This document shows positions 13,083-24,715 of a stretch of DNA of 64,000 nucleotides, piece after piece (positions within the stretch are counted from its first letter, which is position 1; each line of letters starts with the position of its first letter). The position numbers were made by a program, and so were the translations under genes. This DNA comes from Fratercula arctica. Lineage: Eukaryota; Chordata; Aves; Charadriiformes; Alcidae. The stretch covers positions 5,006,001-5,070,000 of the forward strand of contig CANTUZ010000005.1 in the NCBI GenBank assembly GCA_947846985.1. Direction: 5' to 3'. The notes beneath the pieces were generated by a model. It saw only the letters and a program-made list of their open reading frames with translations, had not been told where the DNA came from and did not search any database.

Positions 13083-14989
13083 TATAATAAGTCTCGGCAT
13101 TTTGAATGATATCTTTTACTAATCAAAGACTGAACGGTCCTGAAGTGTTCGAGTGCATGGTATCGTAGAGAAGAAAGAGCTAATACAAACCCACAAAGTT
13201 AATTTGCGACTGGGAGGACTCCCGGTTTCTACGGTGCTCCCTGTCGAGTCAGTCACTGCAACAGCTGGTGGCACGCAGGCGTGTTGCTAAATCAGACAGA
13301 AATGTGAAATTAAGCCTGATATCTCGACCAATGTCCTTTATAGGCAGTATGCTGCTGTGATTTCCGACTGAGAGCTCCGATATACTTCAGCTGATATTGA
13401 AAAGGCATCAACCCTTTTGGAACAAACTGTCAGGTCATCACTGAAATTGGTTTTAACTGTGCCAGTGGACGGGGGCTGAGCCCAGCTCTGCCAGGGTGGG
13501 GGTGAGGTGGAATGAGGAAGGCTTTTGAAACCAGGAGCAGCAGAAAGATTTAACAGTTCACTACTAGAGACTAGCAAAAATAATCAAAGTTCCTGAGGTG
13601 GAAAGATTCCTGTCCGTATCGATGAACAGCGTATGGATGTCAGAAACCTGGGAAGTGATTTTATAGAATGAAACAGTTAGCTCATGCAACAGATAGCAGT
13701 AAGTTACAGATATTATTTTATTTTATTTTTTTTTTGGCAGTTTTAACTTTCTTCATGACTCAAAATTTCTGTCTGTATAGATTGCGAAAAAATGTCCTTC
13801 GTTTGATTTTTTGGAGCAGTTGCTTTCCCTCCTGTTCAAAATCCAACTCAGTTTTAGTTTTCTTTTAGGTTTCTCTCTCTTCAGAAGATTGAATGAATCT
13901 ACTTTTGAAACGTTGACTCGATAAGAGTGTGCGAAAGTCACTCAAAGGGCTGCAAAAGTGGAAAAGGTTTTACTTTTTTAAAGAGACATAATTCCATAAA
14001 GTTTGAAGCCAATTTACCCACACTTTCAGATTTTCCCTAGGAAATAAATGTGCCTGGCTCAACAAAGTAAGAATATGATAATTTAAAAAATTTCAGGCAT
14101 TCCACCACAGATGTTTCATCTAGGTCAGGTATGAAGCCAACAGCACATTGTGCTTAGAGTTTAGGATGCTGCCTCTGTGCTCCCCTGCGCTGGCAGTCGA
14201 GAGATGCTCTCTGCTCTTCCCGACTGAGGGCTTTCCCTGTAAGTCAGACTGATGATAAAATAAGTTTACGTGATTTGTCTCGACAAATCCATAACTAGAA
14301 TAGTTGGTATTTTCTATCATTCCGCTGTATGCGCTACCCAAAAGCGGATGCTGGAGTAACCCTATTAGTTTTCTAAATATCACTTGCTTTGAAGGTATTT
14401 ACCAAATGTTCAGTATGATTTATTTTGTCCTGAATGTAGTACAGCGATCACGAATTCGATGTGGCAAGAGAAAAAATAAAAACAGAGGGAGAAAAGGAGG
14501 AGTGTAGGACAATGTGAAAGATACCCTGGGAAAACCCGGTGGTTTGATTTGTATTTTCTTCCTGGGAGGATCTCTAGGGTTTTGTTTGTCCCTTAGTCTA
14601 AAACTACTTCTGATATCCATACACAAATTGGAGTCATAATTTTGCAGTGTAGTTATGCCTTCCGATTTTAAATCCATTTAAGGAACTGTCTTTAAAACTG
14701 TGACAAGCTGGCAGCATACATTGTATATTTATAAAATTGCATCTGTAAATAACCAGGGGAGTCTGTGCTCCAACTCGGAAGCAAAATCAACAGTACCTAT
14801 ACCTGAGAGGTGTTTGCTGGTGTTCTGAAATGTCTCGTGACAGGGCCTTGTCGACCTCCTTAAGCGTATCCATTCCAGTGTCCATTTGGTCTTAAAGCTA
14901 GCTTGGTAAAAAAAAGGATTTCTGCTCAGCTAAAAATGAAGCACGTTGTTGCTCTTCCTTGATCTCTGTCCTGTTTATAAGAGTCTTCG

Positions 14990-15525
14990 TACGTTTGAAG
15001 GCTTACAATGTCTCCCCTTGGTCTTCTCTCTTCTAGACTAAACAATCTCTACTATTTCAAGCTGCCTCTTGTAGGTTCTTTGTGATAAATCTATTATATG
15101 TCTTGATGATCTCTTCTGGCCTCTGTTCAGCCTGTCAGTCTCTTTTAGAGGGGTGCTGGGGCTGGACACAGCGCTCCAGCTGATGCCTTACGCTATAGAG
15201 TGCCGAGTAGGACAGAATAATTACGTTCTCTGTCTCGTATATGATACTCATAATGCATTCCTGAATGACATTAGTTTTTTTCCTTAGTGTCACATTGTAG
15301 AGGTGTGCAACTGTGGTCTACGCTAACTCCTATTTCTTTTCTGCAGTACAATTGCATAGTGTGTGATCTTGTGTGAACTTCTATATTTAGGCATTCGATT
15401 TCTCCTTTCTAAGCACAGAACTTTTCACTCAACTTGAATTAACGTAATCTTATTGGCTTAGTTTATTTCTCCAATTTATCAAATGTATTAATGCCTCTAT
15501 ATTCCCCAAACATAAGGTGGGCTTA
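14990..15525 (-). mobile_element. Ancient, degraded CR1 LINE remnant, minus strand
   Basis: Read on the minus strand it resembles the CR1 ORF2 3' region. The + strand has blocks such as TCTTCTCTCTTCTAGACTAA, GCTGGACACAGCGCTCCAGC, GAGTGCCGAGTAG, GAATGACATTAG and TTTTCTGCAGTAC, in the order known for reverse-oriented CR1. It is diverged with many indels and no usable frame, clearly older than the other copies here. Ends are approximate. Confidence 0.75.
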
Positions 15526-16002
15526 TGTCATAAGGTGACCCTCATGAGAGTCATTATCGTCAAACAAAATACTCATCTTTGGGCAACTGAGATATCTATA
15601 TCTGTATATCTCCTGGCGTATTGCTTACATCCTTTCGCTTTTTTAATAATTTTTTTTTTTTTGAAAGATTGGCTCATCTTGGTGAATCTTTAGCAACATA
15701 TTTATGTTAGGTGTGTGCTCATAAAAGAGCTTAAAGACTGTCAGAATATAACGAGCAGTATGGCATGTTTATAGAACAAGATACAAGTGTGCAATAAGTC
15801 ATATTCGTGCTTAATTTTACAACTGTTCAACTGGCTGAATTTGGCATTTAAAAATATGTCTCCTTTTACCTAAACGAAGGCCAGCTGAAGACTTAATAGT
15901 GGCTGAAGTGGAGCTTTACAAGACCACAGAACTTTGTCATAGTTGGCATACGTTTTAGGAATACCTAAAACAAGCCAAAAATATATTTAAATAAGGTTTG
16001 GG

Positions 16003-16018
16003 GGAAAAAAAAAAAAAA
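16003..16018. repeat. poly-A tract
   Basis: A-run following GGGGG within the intron. No element body was recognised. Confidence 0.7.
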
Positions 16019-19000
16019 CACCTTAAAAAATTAGCCAATGACATGTTCTTAACTGTACAGTTCATGAGGATAAAAATCCTGAGCTTTGAAGTAAAACGTA
16101 ACCTTGAGAAGCAGCGTCTTGCCCGGTGTACGTCTGCATAGCTGCATTGGAAACAGTGGAACCATGTTAATTTATCCCAGCTGAAGAGCTTGGCCCAGCA
16201 TTTCATGGCCTTTACAGTTCCTAGATGTTTCCGTTTAAAATAAATATTTACAATTTCTTGTAAATTTATTGCCGGGTGAATTGTGACAGAAAAACAGCCA
16301 TGGAAACAAAAGTTCACTATTAAATCATAGGGAAGCAAACAGCGGTGGTGCTACGTCCCAGACTTCTCTAAGAGCGAACGTGTTGCTACCACACTTGTAG
16401 AATCCTCCTCTCTTGGGTAAGAGCATCATCCAGCCTCTTTGGTCCCTTCCATTTGTGGCTTCTCTACTGAGCCTTTTGCCTGTTCCTTGTCTATAATCAA
16501 ATATACCTAAAGAATCTGTGACTGGCGACAGAGAACTGCCACCACCTCTGAAGTGGCTGATGAGCAGAAAGCCATGGCCCAACCCTTCATTACTGTCATG
16601 AATAGCAGACAGTTACCCGCACGTTGGCCTTGCTTGGAAGATCTGCTGCTACAGATGGCCGTTTCATTGACCAGAGAGAGGAAATGAAGACAACCCTGGT
16701 ATAAAGAGTCGTATGTGTCTGTCAGCTGGTTTTGATATAAAAATGTAATAGATTTCCACATATTTATGTATGTTCATACATAGGTGTAAATATAGATGAT
16801 GGTAAAGTGTTAGTATTTCTGTATGGTTTGGTTCAACTCCTCCATTTAAACACAGAATGTCGTTTCTTGAGGGTGCATTGGTATTCACCACTTTACTGTG
16901 TACATCGGGGCAGTTGTATGACTTCTCACTGAGCAGAGTAAGACATCTCTGAGTTAAACAGTAGTTTAGCTTGGCGTATTGACTGATCAGTGGGAATTTT
17001 CTTAGATATTTTTTTTCCGATTTCCTGTGCCTTCTCTGTTAAAAATCTGCGCCCATTTCTACATCCACGGTCATTCCAAGCCCAGATTAGAGCCACAACT
17101 GATAATCAAAATAGGCCAATGGGCAATATATTCCCTAAGTGCAATTCTCAGACGTGTGTATATGCCGTATTTCATATAATCTGCCTGTAGGATAGAAGTT
17201 TCAGATGAAGGCTACTAAGTATATGTATTGTCCACTTCAACTATATATAAAACCTAATCAAAGACTCCATAACAGCTCCTTGCCTGGAACTCATTAATGC
17301 TTTTGAATGACTCTGTTATGAGAAATCTTGGGGGATTTGATTGTACGAATAATGAGAAGAAAATGAAGAGTACTGAACAAGAATGGTATTTGTTTAGTAT
17401 TAAATGGACAGCGTAACTTGTTCTGCATGGCACAGTAAACTCGGTTTCATTCTTTTTATGGTCATCTAACCGCTATGTGGTCGATAGAGGTCCCTCCAAC
17501 CTCTTTCTTAGGCAGTCATGTGGACAGCATTTTGAATTTTAGAGTAACTAAACAAAGCCAATAAGGAATTCAAGTGTCTTAGTCAGTTATGTCAAGACAA
17601 TGAGAAAAGGATCGTCTGTGCTCCAGTTCTATTTCCCTTCACCTCAGCAAAAAAGCCGAGTCTTGGCGACGTAAAGCAGTCAACAGCAGAAGTGTTGTTT
17701 CGTATACTGGAGCTCTGTGAACGGAGGGGGCTGTACAGAAATGGGGAAGTTGAGTTTCTGACATATCCACGGACTTCGGTACGGGTTTTCAGAGGTACAA
17801 CGCGTTTCTGTGAACACACAGAACTGATGTTGAAGCTGCAGAATTTACAACACTGAGCTTGAAGAAGTAGATACAATGGAAGGAAAGAAAAATATCCTGG
17901 AGTAAAGGTAATTTTTGTCTGGAGTTACAATAAATTAAATCACCCCTAAAGGGAAGGGTGGTGGACAGAAGTTGAAGGAACCAATTCTGCTCAGCTTGGT
18001 GAAGTTTTTGTCCTCAGCACAGCAAAATGTTTCCTATCTGGGCTTTTCTCAGGTTATACAGAATTTCCTTATCTGGCAAGCTCTGCTTTAAGGAAATGTT
18101 TTTGTTACTTTTTCTTGTGGTCCAGAGTAGAAGGGACAACACAAAGCTTCAGTCGTCTTGCGGATGGAGGCCGTGCCTCTTGCCCACCCAGAGCCGGTAA
18201 ATCAGCCAGTCCCTTCCACCCAGCTGGAGTTCTCTCGGGTCAACAGCGTTACAATCGAAATAGAAACTTCTGTGGGCCAGAAGAGTTGTGCTTATTTTGA
18301 GGGAGGGCTGTGTGCCAGGTTGCTCTTGTTGGGAACGTTCTGCTCTACCTGCTTGTGGTTTGGATTATGGAAAGATTGTGATTTTTATAGTCAGCTCCTG
18401 GCAGAAACGCAGGCGTTTCCATACTTCAGGGGTTTGCTGAGCATGATAAATCACTACTGAATAAGAGAATAGCTCAGCTAAAAAGCTTTTCTCTGTAGAA
18501 CCCTTATTTGTAGTACTTTGAAGGAGAGTCTTCTGGTGGGTGGATGGGAAGGGTCAAGACTCACCAGTTATTCCTCTAGATGGGAAATGATGAAACCGCC
18601 ACTGGTTTCTGCCGTTGTGACACTATAATGTCATAGAGCAGATCTGCTTTTACTTCCTAAATTAGAATTTGGTTGTGGATTTGCTTTTAACTCGGTTATC
18701 TAATCTATGGGCTGGACTAAAAGATATTTCTCTTCATGAGAACTTCTTATTTTTCCCATAGCTGTGAAATAAAAGATGACAGCTTGTTCGTTCTAAAATG
18801 AATAAAAATGCTGTTAAGTTCTTGACCCTCCTAAGGAGAAGTAACTATGAGAACATCCTTTGTGTTGCCTTTCATGCTTGTAATGATTGGTTCTGAGAGT
18901 CTTCAGTTACAGCAAAGCAAAGTCCCCTTGCTTAGAGTGAAGATGATAAATGATGGGAAATTGCATATATTTTCTCTTGACCTTATTATAATGTAAGCTC

Positions 19001-20192
19001 TCAAAAGCTTCAGTGGAAGAATTAAATCATAAGCCTTTAGACTCTTTCTTTTTTTTTTTTTTTTTCATCACAAATGGGTAAGTTTGCAGATGCAGTTAAG
19101 ACTGCAGGAGCAGCTGAAATCAGATTTACCCATGCTACAGTGCGTATTGGCATTGGAACTAGACCACCAACATCTTTTTTTAACAGGAACGCTAGGAACA
19201 AAATAGATTTCAGGCCAAGATTTGACTTTGAAAAGAGGAAAGCGATCATTATTTATTGTAGACTGTAGCTTGGGTTTGAAAACATTTCTTTTATAGTCAG
19301 TTTTAGTTAATGCAGGTTGCTGAAGAAAGGAAATATCTCCCTCACAAAGGAACACATGGGAAATAATAAGCTTATTAATCGAATGCATGAAACCTGCTCT
19401 CCTTTTCATGAAAGAAGGGCCTATGCTACGCTGAATAAAACTTTCCCCTTTGCATGCTGATGTGTTACCCACGTATTGATGTTACTGCTTCATTAGGAAA
19501 CCTAGCGTTTGAGTCTACATTCTGGCAGCAGTAGCCCTTTCGTTTACCAAGATTGGTCTGAGGAGTGAAAGAGCCAGCAGCCTTGTTTGTAAGAAAGAAA
19601 CAGAGAATCTTAAAAAGACAGCAGTTTTCTTAAGCTGAGGCCGTTTTTTATGAGTGTGTTTTATGGTGGACTTTTTATTTCTTGCATGAGCTTTGCATGG
19701 TGCAATGTAACAAAAACTTGAGGACTTTGAATTTCCAGTTTCACTGAATTTGACTTGAGTATGAATCAAAATCCACTGTACTTGTGTAAGAAAATATCTT
19801 CTTTCCTTTCCCAAAGTGTATCTGCTTAACATGTATATTTAAGAGTTTCTAAATATTTTTCATTGATATCGTGTGTGTAGCATCTAACATTCACAGAATT
19901 CATTTCCTGGAAAATGTTAGGTTAGAGACTCTGAGAATTACATCAACATCCCCATGTATTCATTTTTTTTTAAATGTTACAGTCATAGTATTGTTGTCCT
20001 GATTTCCCTGACATGTCTGTAAATGAGGAGCAACTCCGTAAATGGACTTACATTGTACTCATCCTACGCCACTGGCAACGGAAGCACAATTAAGTTCCAA
20101 AAAGGAGGCTGTATGTGCGGGAGTTGGGGACAAAGTGAACGCTGTGTTTAAAAACAAACTGAAAATTGCGTTTTATTCAGTGACCAAACAGA

Positions 20193-20227
20193 ATTAAAAA
20201 AAAAAAAAAAAACAAAAACAAAAAAAA
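20193..20227. repeat. A-rich simple repeat
   Basis: Poly-A interrupted by two C (AAACAAAAACAAAAAAAACC type). No associated element was recognised. Confidence 0.8.
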
Positions 20228-20540
20228 CCTGAAAACATCCACAGAAAGGAGAAATGAAAAAATTCTGGATTTTGTTGGGAAATAAATTTTGAGCAATGCT
20301 TTTGGATTTGGAAAACAAGCCATTTCACTTGATCCGAGCAAAGCCTTTTGCCCAAAAGTCTGTGGACTGGAGCACTCACCTGGGCTGTTAGGGCGAAGTT
20401 GACGACCCAAGTGAACCAAAACCTTTCATTCACTTCCAGGAAAACGCTGTAGAGCTTGTAGGAAGCCTATTTTGATATGGGTTGATTTCTGCTCCCACAG
20501 CTGATCTGCAGTGTGTTAACAGCTAGCTCAGTGTTTGAGA

Positions 20541-20886
20541 TCATAGAATGAGAGAATGGTTAGAGTTGGAAGGGACCAAAGACCATCTAGTTCCAACCCC
20601 CTGCCCTGGGCAGGGACACCTCCCACCAGACCAGGTTGCTCCAAGCCCCGTCCAGCCTGGCCTTGAACCCCTCCAGGGATGGGGCAGCCACAGCTTCTCT
20701 GGGCAACCTGGGCCAGTGTCTCACCACCCTCACAGTCAAGAATTTCTTCCTAATATCCAATCTAAATCTCCCCTCCTTCAGTGTAAAACCATTACCCCTC
20801 ATCCTATCTCTCCACTCCCTGATAGAGTCCCTCCCCAGCTTTCCTGTAGGCCCCCTTTAGGTACTGGAAGGCTGCATCCAGATGGA
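20541..20886 (-). mobile_element. CR1 LINE fragment, minus strand, low divergence
   Basis: Starts TCATAGAATGAGAGAATGG and continues with GTTGGAAGGGACC, CCATCTAGTTCCAACC and the CR1 ORF2 3' region in reverse orientation. The minus strand encodes the C-terminal part of CR1 ORF2, interrupted. It is 5' truncated, near the end of the run at about 20886. It belongs to the same subfamily as the + strand copy at 37583-38052: the two share a 113-nt perfect inverted match and good similarity over about 300 bp. Confidence 0.93.
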
Positions 20887-23128
20887 GCCAGACTTTAGAG
20901 CTGGGTTATGGACAACAGCCTGGTTCTCGGGTACCTCCTATCTCAGGTGTGTGCCTCAGGCTGTGGGTCACGGCTCATGCAAGGACCCCGCGTAGGCTCT
21001 GAGTTCTGGTTGAGTGCAGGATGGCTTTGTTCAGACTGATGCACACGTTGCCTGTATTTTTTTTTTTTTTCAAACTGCGGTTAAGAACCTGTTTGAGAAG
21101 AATGCAGGTTTCTTTTCCAGGTCTGTTCAGTTGGCTCCATGCTCAGACTGAATGCCGTTTCACCCTGAACTGGGTTTGTGTTGCTGCGTATGTTATACTA
21201 ACCAAGTGTGCAACCGGCACTCCTACTTCGTAGTTGCATCCCTTAACAGTAATTTTCAGTTTGTCACCCTTATATTGTCCCAGTCCCGTTACTCCTTGCA
21301 ACTCAGCGTTCCTGAGAAAGTAAAGAATTCCCTGCCCGTATTGATTAGTACGTCAGGTTCATCCCTGGACCCAGTTGTAACTTCATCCTTGGTGTGTTCA
21401 TGAGTCACAGGCAGCTCTAATGATTTATGGGCATGGGTACACCTTGCGCTGAAATTTTTTTTTAGCATAATTAGGCCAGAACACATTTAGATTAGGAACT
21501 TAGCGTTGAAAGTACCCTGAATCTCCAGTTTCTGTAGAAGTATCCCGATGTTGAGATGGGCAATTATTATCTTTTTAAGAGAAGCTAAACAAATTAATGG
21601 TAGATGATGCACAATTGGGATTTTTGTGAAGCTTTCGGTACATTGCTGGGCGTCCTCTGTGGAAGGCAGGCTGAGACAAAGGGTTGCTTGTTCTGAGCTC
21701 ACAAAAGGAGCGTGGTGGGGTGTTGCAATGGGAAGTAGATTTTGATGGGCAGGAGGACTTCAGGAAATAAAAATAATAATAAAACAGTGGTGTACGGGAA
21801 GAAGCATGATGGAAAAAGCCATGGTGCGCAGCTTTTGAAAGCAGAGGGAGTAACATTTCCAACAGCTTCTGAAGTAGCTGTGACCTTCCTTCATCTCCTG
21901 CCTGTGGGCAGGGTGCCGTGGTGGTGGGTGGCTGCTTCCCCTTGCGCTGGGGGTCGCTGCCAGCCCGACGCTATCGCTTCTTCAGTCCTCCTTAACCCAT
22001 CAGGTTGAACTTAGCAGGCTTGAGCAGAGCGAGTCCAGGTGGCATTGCTGTTTGGGACATTTGGTGGCTTGATTTTCCTTCTGTACCAGAGTAAACCAGG
22101 GGTAGTGCCCTGGAAGTCAGCAGACTGGCACTAGTTTAAAAGAAGTACGATTCCTTTCTGTGTCTGTAATCTGGCTCTTGCTTCCTTCCAGCTCCGTGTG
22201 GGTAGTTTGCCATAGGAAAAGGACTAGCAAGACCGGCCAATAGAATAAGTTATTGGTTAATAACAGAGTCCTGGAAATCTTCTGACTTCAGTAATATTTT
22301 TAAAAGTATCATTAATTCCTGCTATCCCACTTTGTCCATAACCACGTGAAATGACTGAGTTTATTATTGAGGAGTCTGTAATGCTCTTAGAAACCTGATT
22401 CTACGTTAAGTCAGGAAGACGTATGTGCTTTAAATCTTTAGTAGATCTGGTTTGGATCAGGGGAGGGAGGTTAACAGAGCCGTATCTTCACCGAGCAGCT
22501 GAAAGTGAAGTAAAACAGTCCCTGTGTGGTTGCAGCGGCTCATGATTTACAGGGCTGAATTCACAGGGCTGCTCCTGCTGCCGAAAACGCACGCTCTCAA
22601 CCGCTGTTGATTTTTGAATTAAAAAAATGCAGCTCTGTACACAGTTTACTTTATTGCTAGAGGGCAGGGAAATATAGGTAAGAGCCGTTAATCCCCAGCA
22701 GGCTGCTGGGCAGGCGAACAGACGTAGATGACAAAAGTTAATTGGAAACATGAGCAGTTTAACAGAAAACATATTTGTGATAATTGAGAGAGTAACGTCT
22801 CCAGAAAGGAAACTCTGCAAAGAGAAACTTCAGAGGAGAAGCGGCCACTGGTAGGTGAGTGTGATTTTTCAAGCTCTCTCTAAGCTCTGAACTAATTTCT
22901 TAACAAGAGCAAATAACATTAATAGGAACTAACTAAATAAAAGATTTGCTTTCTCTGAGGGGGGAGGGCTGTGCAGTTACGGCCACTAGTTTCTCTTACA
23001 GCTGGGTTAAGATATGTGGTAATACTTAATTTAGCTTCATTGCATAAGGACACAATTGGTTTTATTTTTGTACAGGGAGTTTTCTACTACCTTTTGCCTA
23101 TGAAGATCTCACACCCCACACCACCCCA

Positions 23129-23140
23129 CCCCCCCCCCCC
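23129..23140. repeat. C homopolymer in a C-rich stretch
   Basis: Twelve C in a row after ACACCCCACACCACCCCA. Simple repeat, likely variable in length. Confidence 0.8.
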
Positions 23141-23622
23141 AGTAACTGAAAGGACTTCAGTTTTAATTTTTTCCTTACTCCTGCATTTTTCATATGTTTG
23201 AGGTTTTTCTAAGAATTGAACTTGGACAGCAAGTATTTTGCCAAAAGCAGAGGGAGCCCTTAGTTAGAAAATAGTGCTGTGTTTTTGCTAATGAAAAAGT
23301 ATTATGAACTTAACAAGGGAGAACACATTGCAAAACGCATTTTGGTTTGAATTGGGGGAGTTTCTTTTTTCTTTTTCTTGAAATGGCAAGTAAATGTAAA
23401 TTACATAGTAGGAGCTCGTTGCTGTTCTGCTGGGTAGGAAAAGAAAACCGGCTTTTATTTTCTTTAAGCGATACTGATGTTGAAAATACTAGCATGCGTT
23501 TATCTTTTTAATGTTATTAGTGTAAAGTTCCTAATGTTTCATTACAGAAAGAATCACAGACTAGCTATAACACCAGGTACTACTGTGTTGGTTTTTCGGG
23601 TTGTTTTGTGGTTTTTCTCCAG

Positions 23623-24715
23623 AGCCTGCGGACAGTACAGCCTCCCAGCCCACAGGAATGAATGAAAATGTCTCATCCTCAGTCCAAAGCTGCAGCAGTA
23701 CTGTTAGTTGCAATAACTCATCAGCCATCCCTCAGCCCAGCTCTGCTATTAAACCTTGGCGCAGCAAGTCCCTTAGCGCTAAGCACACGGCTACATCTTC
23801 CATGTTGTCCGTAAAGCAGCCCGTAACGGAGCCTCCGAAGCCACCGTCAGAGATCACCAAAACAACTCCCAATGGTCAAAAATCCATGCTTGAAAAATTA
23901 AAACTCTTCAATAGCAAAGGAGGCTCCAAAGCAGGAGGGACGACGCTCGAGTGTCCGGGATCTCGGGACGACAGTTGTGAAAAGCTAGAGACGCTTCTCA
24001 GCTTTGAGGAAAGCGAAGAAATTGATGCCGCGAATCAGAACGTGAACAATCCGGGATCGATGTCCAGTAGTCCCAAAATTGCACTCAAGGGAATTGCACA
24101 AAGGACTTTTAGCCGGGCGCTAACTAATAAGAAAAGTTCTCCAAAGGGTAATGAGAAGGATAAAGAGAAACAGAAAGAAAAGGATAAAAGCAAAGACATT
24201 GCGAAGAGAACATCTATCACGGAAAAGCTGGACCTGAAAGAGGAACCAAAAGAAGAACAGACAGCACTAGCAACAACAGAGATGCCAAAAAAGTCCTCCA
24301 AGATTGCAAGCTTTATCCCTAAAGGAGGAAAGCTGAACAGTGCCAAGAAGGAGGCCTCTGCCCCTTCGCACAGTGGAATACCAAAACCAGGAATGAAAAC
24401 CCCCACAGGGAAATCCTCAAGTGCCCCCGTTCCTGCAAAGGAAGGCGAGAGAAGCCGCAGCGGGAAAGCCAGCTCGGGGCTCTCTCATCAGAAGTCTCAG
24501 CTGGACAGCCGGCATTCCAGCTCCTCGTCCAGCCTGGCCTCTTCAGAAGGAAAAGGTGTAGGAGGCCTCAACAGCAGCAGCAGCAGCCAAGCTGTCAACG
24601 GACCCGCCGCGACGACGCACACCACAGGGAGCAACACTGTGAGTGTTCAGCTACCTCATCCCCAACAGCAATACAGCCACCCGAACACCGCCACGGTCGC
24701 TCCCTTCATGTACAG
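23623..24715 (+). CDS. NAV2: NAV2 large coding exon, 1093 bp (microtubule-tip region with three SxIP motifs)
   Basis: The acceptor is TTTTTCTCCAG|AG and the donor TACAG|GTACGG. The first two bases complete Glu, 363 codons follow, and AG begins an Arg codon finished in the next exon. The segment is disordered and rich in Ser, Lys and Pro. It contains the conserved KPWRSKSLS, QKSMLEKLKLFNSKGGSKAG, SSPKIALKGIAQRTFSRAL and KKSSKIASFIPKGGKLNSAK blocks, a Lys/Glu/Asp-rich stretch near 24140-24200, and Ser runs. Three S-x-I-P motifs (SAIP 23721-23732, SFIP 24309-24320, SGIP 24372-24383) are the type used by plus-end tracking proteins to bind EB1-family proteins. It ends H-P-N-T-A-T-V-A-P-F-M-Y-R, a block shared with NAV3. 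A five-codon AGC serine run sits at 24573-24587. Reading past the donor gives only about 32 further codons. Confidence 0.97.

Larger units (their letters stand above)
5115..23622 (+). other. NAV2: NAV2 intron, 18.5 kb, phase 1
   Basis: Begins GTAAGC and ends TTTTTCTCCAG. It holds a short CR1 3' end (9859-9943), an ancient CR1 remnant (about 14990-15525), a young minus-strand CR1 (20541-20886), several poly-A tracts and a CpG-dense patch (about 12005-12190). Two small perfect hairpins occur (10427-10450, 12981-13011). The rest is unremarkable single-copy-looking sequence. No additional exon could be supported. Confidence 0.8.

Noticed and set aside
15955..16338. 127-codon open frame on the minus strand
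   Set aside because: Low-complexity, Phe- and Cys-rich translation with no domain and no splice context. Treated as chance.
18126..18195. Possible cassette exon (acceptor-like GTGGTCCAG, donor-like CCG|GTAAAT)
   Set aside because: Its 70-bp length would shift the NAV2 frame, the donor is poor, and the translation matches no known NAV2 segment.
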